Shown here one piece after another: positions 1 to 8,539 of a stretch of DNA of 14,808 bases (position 1 is the stretch's first letter; every line of letters starts with the position of its first letter). This DNA is from JACMNW01 sp031413495 (GTDB taxonomy: Bacteria > Pseudomonadota > Alphaproteobacteria > Rhodobacterales > Rhodobacteraceae). The stretch is taken from positions 1-14,808 of the forward strand of contig JANOFE010000116.1 of NCBI GenBank assembly GCA_031413495.1. Reading direction: 5' to 3'. The notes below the pieces were generated by a model. That model was not told the origin of the DNA. It did not search any database and saw nothing but the letters and a program-made list of their open reading frames with translations. Both the position numbers and the translations under genes were made by a program.

Positions 1-927
1 GATATGGGCGATGTTGGCAAGGCAGATCTGGGTGCCGCCGCCGATGCCGTGTTCGGCCTTGCCTCACCCGGCGTGGTTGGCCCCTTTGCGTCAGACCTTG
101 GCCCGGCCTTGTTTCGCATGAATGCCATTCTGCCGGCGCAAGAAACCAGTTTCGATGAGGCGCGCAGTGATCTTGCAGGCGAAGCCCAGCTTGACGCCGC
201 CCGCCGCGCCATTGGCGACAAATTGGAAGCCGTCGATGACGCTTTGGCAGGCGGGGCAACGCTTGAGGAAGTCCAGGTTGAACAAGCCATGCAACTGGTG
301 ACCTTTGACTACGTTCCGGGTGCCGAAAACGATGATCCTATGGCGGGATATGAGGCGTTCCGCGCCGCCGCCGACGCCGTTGCCGAAGGCGACTTCCCCG
401 AAGCCATCGGTCTAGATGATGGCGGCCTTGTTGCCCTGCGCCTTGACGCAATTGTGCCGCCAGCCCCGATCCCCTTTGCGGATGCAAAAGAAAAGGTGAC
501 CGAAGCGTTTTCTGCAGATGCGCTGTCAAAAGCACTCGCGGCCCAAGCGGTCACGGTGAAGGCGGCGATTGAAGGCGGTGCATCACTGGGTGCCTACGGC
601 ATTGTGCGTGTGGCCCCCGAATTGCCCCGCACCGGGTTCTTTGAAGACGCGCCGGAAACTTTATTGCCGACAGCCTTTGAAATGGCTGCCGGAGAAATTC
701 GTGTGATCGAGGCACCGGGGTTCGTAGGCGTCTTGCGCCTTGATACCATTGTGCAGGCGGCGTCGGAAGGCGAAGATGCGACAGCCCTGAAAGCGGCCCT
801 TGCGGCGCAAGTGGAACAGGCAATTTCGCAAGATGCTTTCGCGGCATTCACCACTGCATTAACCGCAAAATCCGGCATCACTCTGGATCAAAACGCCATC
901 AACGCTGTCCACGCTCAGTTCAACTAA
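1..927 (+). CDS. PpiD/SurA-like peptidyl-prolyl cis-trans isomerase, C-terminal part
   Basis: The reading frame is open from the first base, so the gene starts upstream of the window and only about 308 residues are visible, ending at TAA 925-927. The beginning of the visible part (residues ~1-45: a GADLG-like stretch, then 'VFGLASPGVVGPFASDLGPA') resembles the second half of a parvulin (rotamase) domain, with its phenylalanine-rich substrate edge and the typical 'G.V.GPF.SD.G' turn. It is followed by a helical Ala/Glu/Asp-rich region and a second, weaker repeat of the same pattern around residues 200-255. This fits the long periplasmic PpiD-type foldases of Rhodobacterales (family length ~610-630 residues), which are anchored in the inner membrane by an N-terminal segment that would lie outside this window. 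The stop lies 11 bases before trpE, so the two genes are probably co-transcribed. The family is inferred from domain pattern and neighbourhood; the exact name (PpiD or SurA-like) is uncertain. Confidence 0.75.
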   Translation, partial: DMGDVGKADLGAAADAVFGLASPGVVGPFASDLGPALFRMNAILPAQETSFDEARSDLAGEAQLDAARRAIGDKLEAVDDALAGGATLEEVQVEQAMQLVTFDYVPGAENDDPMAGYEAFRAAADAVAEGDFPEAIGLDDGGLVALRLDAIVPPAPIPFADAKEKVTEAFSADALSKALAAQAVTVKAAIEGGASLGAYGIVRVAPELPRTGFFEDAPETLLPTAFEMAAGEIRVIEAPGFVGVLRLDTIVQAASEGEDATALKAALAAQVEQAISQDAFAAFTTALTAKSGITLDQNAINAVHAQFN

Positions 928-938
928 AGCAACAGACC

Positions 939-2447
<1,509 letters not shown>

Positions 2448-2453
2448 ACCTTG

Positions 2454-2482
2454 GCCGGGGGCTGCCCCCGGCACGCCGTTTT
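2454..2482. terminator. GC-rich palindrome between convergent genes, possible terminator
   Basis: A perfect inverted repeat, GCCGGGGGC-T-GCCCCCGGC (2454-2472), lies between the trpE stop and the stop of the opposing deacetylase-like gene. A short TTTT (2479-2482) follows seven bases later. The position suits a shared terminator for two converging transcripts. The weak T-tract, especially on the minus-strand side, makes a classical Rho-independent terminator uncertain. Confidence 0.45.
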
Positions 2483-4130
2483 ACTGCGTCGTCAACACGG
2501 CTGATACCGGAGCCAAAGCAACCGTTGCGGCCCGCCCTTCAACCGCCCATTCCAACAGCGCTGCAACAGTTTCTGGTGCTGTTTGGCCAATGACGGTGAC
2601 CTGGCCATCCTGCGCTGCCTTAAACGCCGCCCGGTCCAATGCGCGGCGTATTGCGGCGGTCGTCTCTGCCTTGCCGTCCAGCCTGCGAAACACCATCGTA
2701 GCGGCCAGACCCTCGCGGCGGGCAACTTGATCTGCGGCATTCAATCCGCGATCCCATGACACCAGCCCACGCCCCTGCGCCTTTAGAATAGGCACAACTT
2801 GGGTCGCAAGCGGCCGGTCCGCCTGAAAGGCCCCAAATTCGGTGTCGATCACCGCAACCGCCTCGGGCAAAGCGCTGGCATGCGCTTGAAACGTTACCTC
2901 CAAATCAGCGGCTGTTGCTCCGGTTGGAATACCCGTCGCAACCATGATCACCTCTTGCCCGGCATCTCGGTAAATTTTGCTCGCTTTTGCGGCCCAGGGT
3001 GCCAGCGGATCAAGCGCAAAGCTGACCGCAAACGGCAAAGCCGCAAGGGCTGCACGGTCCAGTGTCTCATCGCCGGTATCAATCAAGATAATGGCAAACA
3101 GCGGTTTGCCATCCGGGTTTTCAAAACTGCGCGCGTATTTTGTAAGCGGTGGCAGATCGTTTTCGCCGTCTATTGTCAAAGTTGGGTCTGGTGCCACAAT
3201 CGCGTCGCCAACCGGCGGTTCAGCAGCAGGATCGCCACTGTCCGGCGGTACAGCGGCGTCACCGATGCGAGGCAACCGTCCTATTTTCACGCCGTCCACC
3301 TCACCGGTCAGTCCGGGCGTCGGGGCAAGTGTTGCGGCATCGGCAGGTGTTGGCGGCGTGACCGGATCAGGGATTGGAACAAGGACGGGATCAGGGTCCA
3401 GTTGAACAAATGTTTCTGGTTCCGCCTCGGGCAAAGGCAACACATCAGGCAAAGGCTTCAGCAGCACTTCATCCGGTTCTTTCGGCGCGGCAGGTTCGGG
3501 GTTCGTTGCCAATGCGGGCGGGGCATCGGCGGGCTGTAGCGTTGGTTGAACCGGATCGCCCATCGCAATTTTGGCGGCAGATTCTGGTTGAGGTGCTTGG
3601 GTCGGGCCAGTCGTCTCGTCCGGCGTTGCCAAAGGTTTTGGCAGTGTAAGCCCGGTATCTGGTGCAGCAGACGGCGCATCCGTTGCAGATGCCGCATCCG
3701 ATTCGGGAGGTGCCAGCGGGGTCAGCACAGCCGCCTCTGCGGGCGGTGCTGCTTCGGCCGTTGGCAAGATGGGCTCGACATCAGGCAAAGGTTTTGCAAA
3801 TTCAGACCCTGCGGGTGGATCAAGCTGCTCGGCGGTGCTGGCTTCCGGTATCGGCAGTTCGGGTATCGGCGCAACTTCGGGTTCCACAGCCGCGGTTGCG
3901 GCGGGTTGTTCGGCTGCTGCGGGTTGTTCGGTTGATCCCGAAACCACCGGCAATTCTGGCGCAGCAGGTTGCTGTGTGGGTTCAACTGCCGCCGGCTTTT
4001 CGATCTGAACAGACGTTGCATCGGCGGCGATCCGGGTTACCGGAAGCGGCGAAAGCTGTGATGCAGCCCCTAGTCCCAACGCAGCCAACACACTGCCCCA
4101 AACAACGCCCGATAGAAATCCCCGGATCAT
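2481..4130 (-). CDS. divergent polysaccharide deacetylase family protein (YibQ-like), probably non-catalytic
   Basis: The protein has about 549 residues. It begins with a hydrophobic N-terminal segment (MIRGFLSGVVWG onward, ~residues 4-28) that looks like a membrane anchor or uncleaved signal. A very long Pro/Ala/Glu/Asp-rich region (~35-325) follows, including two KPLPDV repeats, and would span or extend into the periplasm. The last ~220 residues match the divergent polysaccharide deacetylase family (Pfam PF04748, E. coli YibQ): LFAIILIDTGD near the start, then FQAHASALPEAVAVI, GRGLVSWDRGLNAADQ and ALLEWAVEGRAATVAL. The usual metal ligands are absent: IDD is IDT, NHMGS is DTEFGA, and the His of the GHPHP motif is Gln in VIGQTAPE. 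I chose the start at 4130 because AGGG lies 7 bases upstream and relatives begin this way; an ATG seven codons earlier (4151) is also possible. It is antisense within the trp cluster, converging on trpE and diverging from trpG. No substrate can be named. Confidence 0.85.
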   Translation of the reverse strand: MIRGFLSGVVWGSVLAALGLGAASQLSPLPVTRIAADATSVQIEKPAAVEPTQQPAAPELPVVSGSTEQPAAAEQPAATAAVEPEVAPIPELPIPEASTAEQLDPPAGSEFAKPLPDVEPILPTAEAAPPAEAAVLTPLAPPESDAASATDAPSAAPDTGLTLPKPLATPDETTGPTQAPQPESAAKIAMGDPVQPTLQPADAPPALATNPEPAAPKEPDEVLLKPLPDVLPLPEAEPETFVQLDPDPVLVPIPDPVTPPTPADAATLAPTPGLTGEVDGVKIGRLPRIGDAAVPPDSGDPAAEPPVGDAIVAPDPTLTIDGENDLPPLTKYARSFENPDGKPLFAIILIDTGDETLDRAALAALPFAVSFALDPLAPWAAKASKIYRDAGQEVIMVATGIPTGATAADLEVTFQAHASALPEAVAVIDTEFGAFQADRPLATQVVPILKAQGRGLVSWDRGLNAADQVARREGLAATMVFRRLDGKAETTAAIRRALDRAAFKAAQDGQVTVIGQTAPETVAALLEWAVEGRAATVALAPVSAVLTTQ

Positions 4131-4201
4131 CCCTAGTCCCTTTGCCAGCATTGCCCCGTCAATCGGGAAATCATTGCACCATCCGTCTGCGTCACTTCCC
4201 C

Positions 4202-4243
4202 TTGACGCCCCGACACCGCTTAGCCCATGTATACCGGTGTATA
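4202..4243 (+). promoter_or_regulatory. candidate promoter region of trpG with inverted repeat
   Basis: The 161-base gap between the deacetylase-like gene and trpG is the only place for a promoter driving trpGDC. It contains TTGACG (4202-4207), a good -35-like hexamer, and downstream the inverted repeat TATAC-CGGT-GTATA (4230-4243). The repeat could be an operator or simply a TATA-rich -10 region, but the spacing to TTGACG is longer than the ideal 17 bases. I found no short Trp-rich leader peptide or attenuator-like stem set. Assignment is by position and motif only. Confidence 0.3.
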
Positions 4244-4291
4244 GACCAGCCGCGCGCGCGGATCATCCCTTATCGTCAAGGCCCCCGCAAG

Positions 4292-4879
4292 ATGCTGCTA
4301 CTTATCGATAACTATGACAGCTTCACCTACAATCTGGTGCATTATCTGGGCGAATTGGGCGCAGATGTGGTGGTCAAACGCAATGACGCGCTGGATGTGC
4401 AGGCAATTATGGCGCTGCGGCCCACGTCAATCGTGCTGTCCCCCGGCCCTTGCGACCCGGCACAGGCCGGCATTTGTTTGCCGTTGACGCTGGCGGCGGC
4501 CGAAGCAAACATCCCGCTGCTGGGCGTTTGCCTTGGGCACCAAACCATAGGCCAAGCCTTCGGGGGCGACGTTATCCGCGCCAACGACATCGTGCATGGC
4601 AAGATGGGCACCATGCACCACGCGGGGCTTGGCGTGTTCAATGGCCTGCCCTCCCCCTTTCTTGCCACCCGCTACCATTCGCTGATCGTAGACCGCGCCA
4701 CCCTGCCTGATTGCCTCGAAGTCACCGCATGGCTGCAAGACGGCACCATCATGGGCCTGCGCCACCGCGACCATCTGATCGAAGGCGTGCAATTTCATCC
4801 CGAATCCATCGCGTCCGAACACGGCCACCACCTGCTGCGTAATTTCCTAGAGGCGGCCGACGCCCGCGCCCCGGCATGA
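4292..4879 (+). CDS. trpG: anthranilate synthase component II (glutamine amidotransferase)
   Basis: TrpG (195 residues) hydrolyses glutamine and passes ammonia to TrpE. It is a class I amidotransferase domain: MLLLIDNYDSFTYNL at the start, LSPGPCDPAQAG (~50-61) for the oxyanion-side loop, the nucleophile Cys in LLGVCLGHQTIGQAFGG (~76-92), YHSL (~129) and the His-x-Glu of the triad in GVQFHPESIASEHG (~168-181). The frame is open far upstream, but homology begins exactly at the ATG at 4292, so the longer open frame (back to 3662, antisense to the deacetylase-like gene) is not coding. It has only a weak AAGG upstream. The stop overlaps the trpD start in ATGA (4876-4879), indicating translational coupling. 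Confidence 0.97.
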   Translation: MLLLIDNYDSFTYNLVHYLGELGADVVVKRNDALDVQAIMALRPTSIVLSPGPCDPAQAGICLPLTLAAAEANIPLLGVCLGHQTIGQAFGGDVIRANDIVHGKMGTMHHAGLGVFNGLPSPFLATRYHSLIVDRATLPDCLEVTAWLQDGTIMGLRHRDHLIEGVQFHPESIASEHGHHLLRNFLEAADARAPA

Positions 4880-5889
4880 GCGACGCCTTAAAGCCCCTGA
4901 TCGGCATCGCAGCCGACCGCCCGCTGACAAGGGCCGAGGCGGAAACCGCATTTGCCGCCCTGTTTGACGGCGCGGCCACCCCTGCGCAAATGGGCGGCTT
5001 CCTGATGGCGTTACGCACACGCGGCGAAACGGTTGATGAATTTGTCGCCGCCGCGTCTGTTATGCGGTCCAAATGCCTGGCCGTGCGCGCGCCTGATGGT
5101 GCCATGGACATCGTCGGCACCGGTGGCGACGGCAAAGGCACGCTGAATATTTCCACCGCCACCGCATTCGTCGTGGCGGGTGCAGGCGTCATTGTGGCCA
5201 AACATGGCAACCGAAACCTGTCTTCCAAATCGGGGGCCGCCGACGCGCTGACCGAACTTGGCCTCAACGTCATGGTCGGCCCGGATGTGGTGGAACGCTG
5301 TCTGACCGAGGCTGGCATCGGCTTTATGATGGCGCCCATGCACCATCCCGCCACCCGCCATGTCATGCCGGTGCGCGCCGAATTGGGCACCCGCACGCTG
5401 TTCAACATCCTTGGGCCGCTGACCAACCCGGCGGGCGTAAAGCGGCAACTGACCGGTGCGTTTTCCGCCGCCCTGATCCGCCCGATGGCCGAAACCCTGC
5501 GCGCGCTGGGATCAACCAAGGCATGGCTGGTGCATGGTGGCGATGGGTCCGATGAGCTGTCAATTTCCGCCGCATCCCACGTTGCGGCACTGGAAAACGG
5601 CGAGATTCGCGAATTTGAATTGCACCCTGCCGAGGCCGGCCTGCCAACGCATCCGTTCGAATCCATCATCGGCGGAACCCCTGCCCAAAACGCCGCCGCC
5701 TTCCGTGCCCTGCTTGATGGCGCGCCCGGCGCGTACCGCGATGCCGTTTTGCTGAACGCCGCCGCCGCTTTGATGGTGGCCGACCGCGTGACTGACCTTG
5801 CCGAAGGCGTCGCCATAGCCCGCGCCTCGATCGATTCTGGTGCCGCCAAAGCTAAAATCACCGCCCTTGCGCGGATCACCAACGCCTGA
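4876..5889 (+). CDS. trpD: anthranilate phosphoribosyltransferase
   Basis: TrpD (337 residues, normal length) transfers phosphoribose from PRPP to anthranilate. Visible family motifs are GTGGDGKGTLNIST (81-94, the PRPP-binding loop and following helix start), KHGNRNLSSKSG (109-120), MAPMHHPATRHVMPVR (152-167), FNILGPLTNPAG (176-187) and GGDGSDELS (221-229, the metal-binding Asp-Glu pair). The start is fixed by the four-base ATGA overlap with trpG. It is a stand-alone enzyme, not fused to TrpG as in enteric bacteria. A 94-base gap containing an AT-rich inverted repeat separates it from trpC. Confidence 0.97.
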   Translation: MSDALKPLIGIAADRPLTRAEAETAFAALFDGAATPAQMGGFLMALRTRGETVDEFVAAASVMRSKCLAVRAPDGAMDIVGTGGDGKGTLNISTATAFVVAGAGVIVAKHGNRNLSSKSGAADALTELGLNVMVGPDVVERCLTEAGIGFMMAPMHHPATRHVMPVRAELGTRTLFNILGPLTNPAGVKRQLTGAFSAALIRPMAETLRALGSTKAWLVHGGDGSDELSISAASHVAALENGEIREFELHPAEAGLPTHPFESIIGGTPAQNAAAFRALLDGAPGAYRDAVLLNAAAALMVADRVTDLAEGVAIARASIDSGAAKAKITALARITNA

Positions 5890-5899
5890 TGTCGGGCCC

Positions 5900-5923
5900 A
5901 AAATTTTTAGTGCGAAAAATTTT
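5900..5923. repeat. perfect AT-rich inverted repeat between trpD and trpC
   Basis: AAAATTTTT (5900-5908) and AAAAATTTT (5915-5923) are exact reverse complements around the six-base centre AGTGCG. The repeat is flanked by CCC on the right and CCC just before it on the left, in otherwise GC-rich DNA. It could form a hairpin in the trpD-trpC transcript, act as a partial terminator or processing site, or be a protein-binding site. Elements like this may be repeated elsewhere in the genome, which cannot be tested here. Confidence 0.5.
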
Positions 5924-5983
5924 CCCGCCCTCCGCTACGGCAGACACCTTCCTTTCATCCGCCGTTTTGGCTAGGCACATCAT

Positions 5984-6796
5984 ATGAGCACCATTTTAGA
6001 CCGCATCAAAACCTATAAGCTGGATGAGATTGCCGCCCGCAAAAAGGCGCGACCCTTGGCATCCGTGGAAGAAGCGGCAGAGGCCGCCCCCGCGCCGCGC
6101 GGTTTTGCCCGCGCGCTGCAAAACGCCGCCACCTCTGGCTATGGTTTGATTGCCGAAATTAAAAAGGCCAGCCCATCCAAAGGCTTGATCCGCGCCGATT
6201 TTGACGTGCCCGCCTTGGCAATGGCGTATGAGGATGGCGGTGCCACCTGCCTGTCGGTGCTGACCGACACGCCATCGTTCCAAGGCGCTGACGCATTCCT
6301 GACCGCCGCCCACGCTGCCACGCATCTGCCCTGCCTGCGCAAAGATTTCATCTACGACACCTATCAGGTGGCCGAGGCCCGCGCGCTGCATGCCGATTGC
6401 ATCCTGATCATCATGGCCTCGGTGACCGACGCGCAAGCGGCTGATCTTGAAGCCGCCGCCACCCATTGGGGCATGGACACGCTGATCGAGGTGCATGACC
6501 GCGCCGAATTGGATCGGGCCGCCCTGCTGAAATCGCCGCTGATGGGGATCAACAATCGCAACCTCAACACATTTGAGGTGACACTTGATACCACCCGCGA
6601 TTTGGCCCGCCGGGTGCCCGAAGGCCGCTTGATCATTTCGGAGTCTGGCCTGCACAGCCCCGCCGATCTGGCGGACCTGGCCCGATACGGTGCGCGCTGT
6701 TTCCTCATCGGCGAAAGCCTGATGCGGCAGGCCGATGTTACCGCCGCCACCAAAGCCATCCTTGCCGCCCCCCTGCAAGCCCAAGGTGGCGTCTGA
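5984..6796 (+). CDS. trpC: indole-3-glycerol phosphate synthase
   Basis: TrpC (270 residues) closes the indole ring of CdRP to give indole-3-glycerol phosphate. It is a single-domain TIM barrel, without the TrpF fusion seen in E. coli. Catalytic and phosphate-binding motifs are in place: AEIKKASPSKG (57-67, with Glu58 and Lys60), LRKDFIYDTYQV (118-129, containing the catalytic Lys), LIEVHDRAEL (167-176), GINNRNLNTFEV (188-199), SESG (219-222) and LIGESLM (241-247). The ATG at 5984 has no obvious Shine-Dalgarno, so it may depend on a leader or on read-through from trpD. Its stop shares one base with the moaC start (TGATG, 6794-6798). Confidence 0.97.
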   Translation: MSTILDRIKTYKLDEIAARKKARPLASVEEAAEAAPAPRGFARALQNAATSGYGLIAEIKKASPSKGLIRADFDVPALAMAYEDGGATCLSVLTDTPSFQGADAFLTAAHAATHLPCLRKDFIYDTYQVAEARALHADCILIIMASVTDAQAADLEAAATHWGMDTLIEVHDRAELDRAALLKSPLMGINNRNLNTFEVTLDTTRDLARRVPEGRLIISESGLHSPADLADLARYGARCFLIGESLMRQADVTAATKAILAAPLQAQGGV

Positions 6797-7284
6797 TGGC
6801 AGACCCGACTGGCCTTAGCCATTTCGATGCAAGCGGAAACGCCCATATGGTTGATGTGTCGGAAAAAGCGGTGACCCCGCGCGTGGCCACTGCGCGCGGT
6901 GTCGTCGAAATGACCGCTGAAACGCTGGCCCTAGTACGAAACGGTCAAGCCAAAAAAGGCGATGTCCTTGCCGTTGCGCGCCTTGCAGGCATCATGGCCG
7001 CCAAGAAAACCGCCGATTTGATTCCGCTGTGCCACCCGCTGCCGATCACCAAGGTCTCGCTTGACCTGACGCTCGATGATACCCGCACCGCCGTGGTGGT
7101 TGAGGCAACCGTCAAAACCACCGGCCAAACCGGGGTCGAGATGGAGGCGCTGACAGCCGTATCTGTGGCCTGCCTAACCGTTTATGACATGCTCAAGGCC
7201 GTTGAAAAATCCATGCGCATCACCGACATCACCCTGATTCGGAAAGATGGTGGAAAATCGGGGCGTTACGAGGCAAAGCCATGA
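6796..7284 (+). CDS. moaC: cyclic pyranopterin monophosphate synthase
   Basis: MoaC (162 residues) makes cyclic pyranopterin monophosphate (precursor Z) from the MoaA product, an early step of molybdenum cofactor synthesis. The sequence has MVDVSEKAVTPRVATARG (18-35), KKTADLIPLCHPLPI (70-84), KTTGQTGVEMEALTAVSVA (107-125) with the catalytic loop continuing to YDMLKAVEK (130-138; conserved Asp131 and Lys134), and RKDGGKSGRY (149-158) at the end. It is full length. The start overlaps the trpC stop by one base and its own stop overlaps the moeA start by four bases, so all three genes are likely translated from one message. Only moaC and moeA of the cofactor pathway are here. Confidence 0.97.
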   Translation: MADPTGLSHFDASGNAHMVDVSEKAVTPRVATARGVVEMTAETLALVRNGQAKKGDVLAVARLAGIMAAKKTADLIPLCHPLPITKVSLDLTLDDTRTAVVVEATVKTTGQTGVEMEALTAVSVACLTVYDMLKAVEKSMRITDITLIRKDGGKSGRYEAKP

Positions 7285-8447
7285 TAACGGTTGAAGAGGC
7301 ACTTGCCCTCGTCTTCGCCCTCGTCCAACCCCTTGCCACCGAAATCGTCCCGCTTGCCCGCGCAAACGGCCGCTTTATGCCAGCCCCCGCGACAGCCAAA
7401 CGCGATCAACCACCATTTGCTGCCTCTGCGATGGATGGCTATGCAATTAACGGCGATGCCACACCGGGGGCCACGTTCAACGTGATCGGCGAGGCGGGTG
7501 CCGGTCACGCCTTCAACGCCGCCCTCGGCCCCGGCCAAGCCCTGCGTATCTTCACCGGCGCACCAGTGCCAGACGGGGCAACCCGTGTCATCATTCAGGA
7601 AGACGTGGACGCCAATGGTCCCCAGATAACCCTGCGCGCCAACCTTGATACAGGCACCAACATACGCCCCCTCGGTCAGGATTTTCGGGCTGGCAGCAGC
7701 CTGCCGCCCCGCATGTTGCGCCCCAATGACGTGGCCCTTCTGGCGGCAATGAACATTGCAGACGTCCCCGTCACCCGCCGCCCGGTGGTCGCCATCATCG
7801 CCACAGGCGACGAACTTGTTATGCCGGGCGAACACCCGCGCCCCGACCAGATCATCGCCTCGAACAGTTTTGCGCTAAAGGCCATGGTTGAAGACGCAGG
7901 TGGCATCGGTCAGATGTTGCCGATTGCGCGTGATACCGAAGGGTCGCTGCGCATGGTGCTGGACATGGCACTTGATGCTGATCTGGTTGTCACCATCGGC
8001 GGCGCGTCGGTTGGCGACCACGATCTTGTGGGCAAAGTGGCCGCTCAAATGGGTATGGAACGTGCCTTCTACAAAATCGCCATGCGCCCCGGCAAACCGC
8101 TGATGGCCGGGCGATTGCAAGGCGTGCCGATGCTGGGCCTGCCCGGCAATCCTGTATCGGCCATCGTCTGCGGCCATTTGTTTTTGCTGCCCATGCTGCA
8201 CGCGATGCTGGGTATGGGCGCGCACCCTCCGCAAACCCAAACCGCGCGCCTTGCAATCGACATTCCCGCCAACGGGCCCCGAGCCCATTATATGCGTGCC
8301 CGCCTTGCAAGCGGCCTGATCACCCCGTTTGCGCGCCAGGATAGTGCGCTGTTGACCATTCTTACCGAAGCAAACGCCCTGCTGATCCGCCCCGTCGCTG
8401 ACGGGCCGCGCCAGGTGGGCGATAGCGTCACTTACCTTCCGATCTGA
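7281..8447 (+). CDS. moeA: molybdopterin molybdenumtransferase
   Basis: MoeA (388 residues) inserts molybdate into adenylylated molybdopterin, the final common step of molybdenum cofactor assembly. Motifs seen in order: PPFAASAMDGYAIN (44-57), FTGAPVPDGATRVIIQED (91-108), IIATGDELVMPGE (172-184), the MoCF-domain active-site stretch TIGGASVGDHDLVGKV (238-253), MRPGKPLMAG (268-277) and GLPGNPVSAIV (286-296), then a small C-terminal domain IV. Length and domain order are normal. The start is the ATGA overlap with moaC. A 92-base gap with the lexA control region follows, so this is probably the end of the trpGDC-moaC-moeA transcript. Confidence 0.97.
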   Translation: MITVEEALALVFALVQPLATEIVPLARANGRFMPAPATAKRDQPPFAASAMDGYAINGDATPGATFNVIGEAGAGHAFNAALGPGQALRIFTGAPVPDGATRVIIQEDVDANGPQITLRANLDTGTNIRPLGQDFRAGSSLPPRMLRPNDVALLAAMNIADVPVTRRPVVAIIATGDELVMPGEHPRPDQIIASNSFALKAMVEDAGGIGQMLPIARDTEGSLRMVLDMALDADLVVTIGGASVGDHDLVGKVAAQMGMERAFYKIAMRPGKPLMAGRLQGVPMLGLPGNPVSAIVCGHLFLLPMLHAMLGMGAHPPQTQTARLAIDIPANGPRAHYMRARLASGLITPFARQDSALLTILTEANALLIRPVADGPRQVGDSVTYLPI

Positions 8448-8468
8448 TTCCAAATGATTCGCAGCCCC

Positions 8469-8497
8469 TTGACACAAACCGGGAACACGGGCAGAAC
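8469..8497 (+). promoter_or_regulatory. lexA promoter with SOS box (GAAC-N7-GAAC)
   Basis: GAAC (8483-8486) and GAAC (8494-8497) are separated by exactly seven bases, the direct-repeat LexA operator of Alphaproteobacteria (GTTC-N7-GTTC on the other strand). A consensus -35 TTGACA lies at 8469-8474. A 17-base spacer puts a weak -10 (CAGAAC, 8492-8497) over the second half-site, so bound LexA would block polymerase. The box is 43 bases upstream of the lexA start, which supports negative autoregulation, relieved on DNA damage. Confidence 0.85.
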
Positions 8498-8505
8498 ATT
8501 ACGTT

Positions 8506-8517
8506 AACACATGTGTT
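8506..8517. repeat. perfect 12-base palindrome in the lexA leader
   Basis: AACACATGTGTT is its own reverse complement and is flanked by GTT on the left and TAAC on the right, extending the symmetry imperfectly. It lies between the SOS box and the lexA ribosome binding site. It could be a second operator or a small hairpin in the 5' leader; the sequence alone does not decide. Confidence 0.4.
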
Positions 8518-8539
8518 TAACCACAACGGAGAGTGGCAA

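Noticed and set aside
3662..4291. Upstream extension of the trpG frame by 210 codons
   Set aside because: It runs antisense to the deacetylase-like gene, is Arg/Leu/Gln-rich without homology, and TrpG similarity begins exactly at the ATG at 4292.
4131..4291. Trp attenuator leader peptide before trpG
   Set aside because: No short frame with consecutive Trp codons and no alternating stem set was found in this gap.
4749..5882. Long open frame (377 codons) on the minus strand opposite trpD
   Set aside because: It lies entirely over well-supported trpG/trpD, and its composition is the usual by-product of GC-rich codon use. No family resemblance.
5996..6784. 262-codon minus-strand frame opposite trpC
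   Set aside because: Gly-rich shadow of trpC with no recognisable domain and no ribosome binding site.
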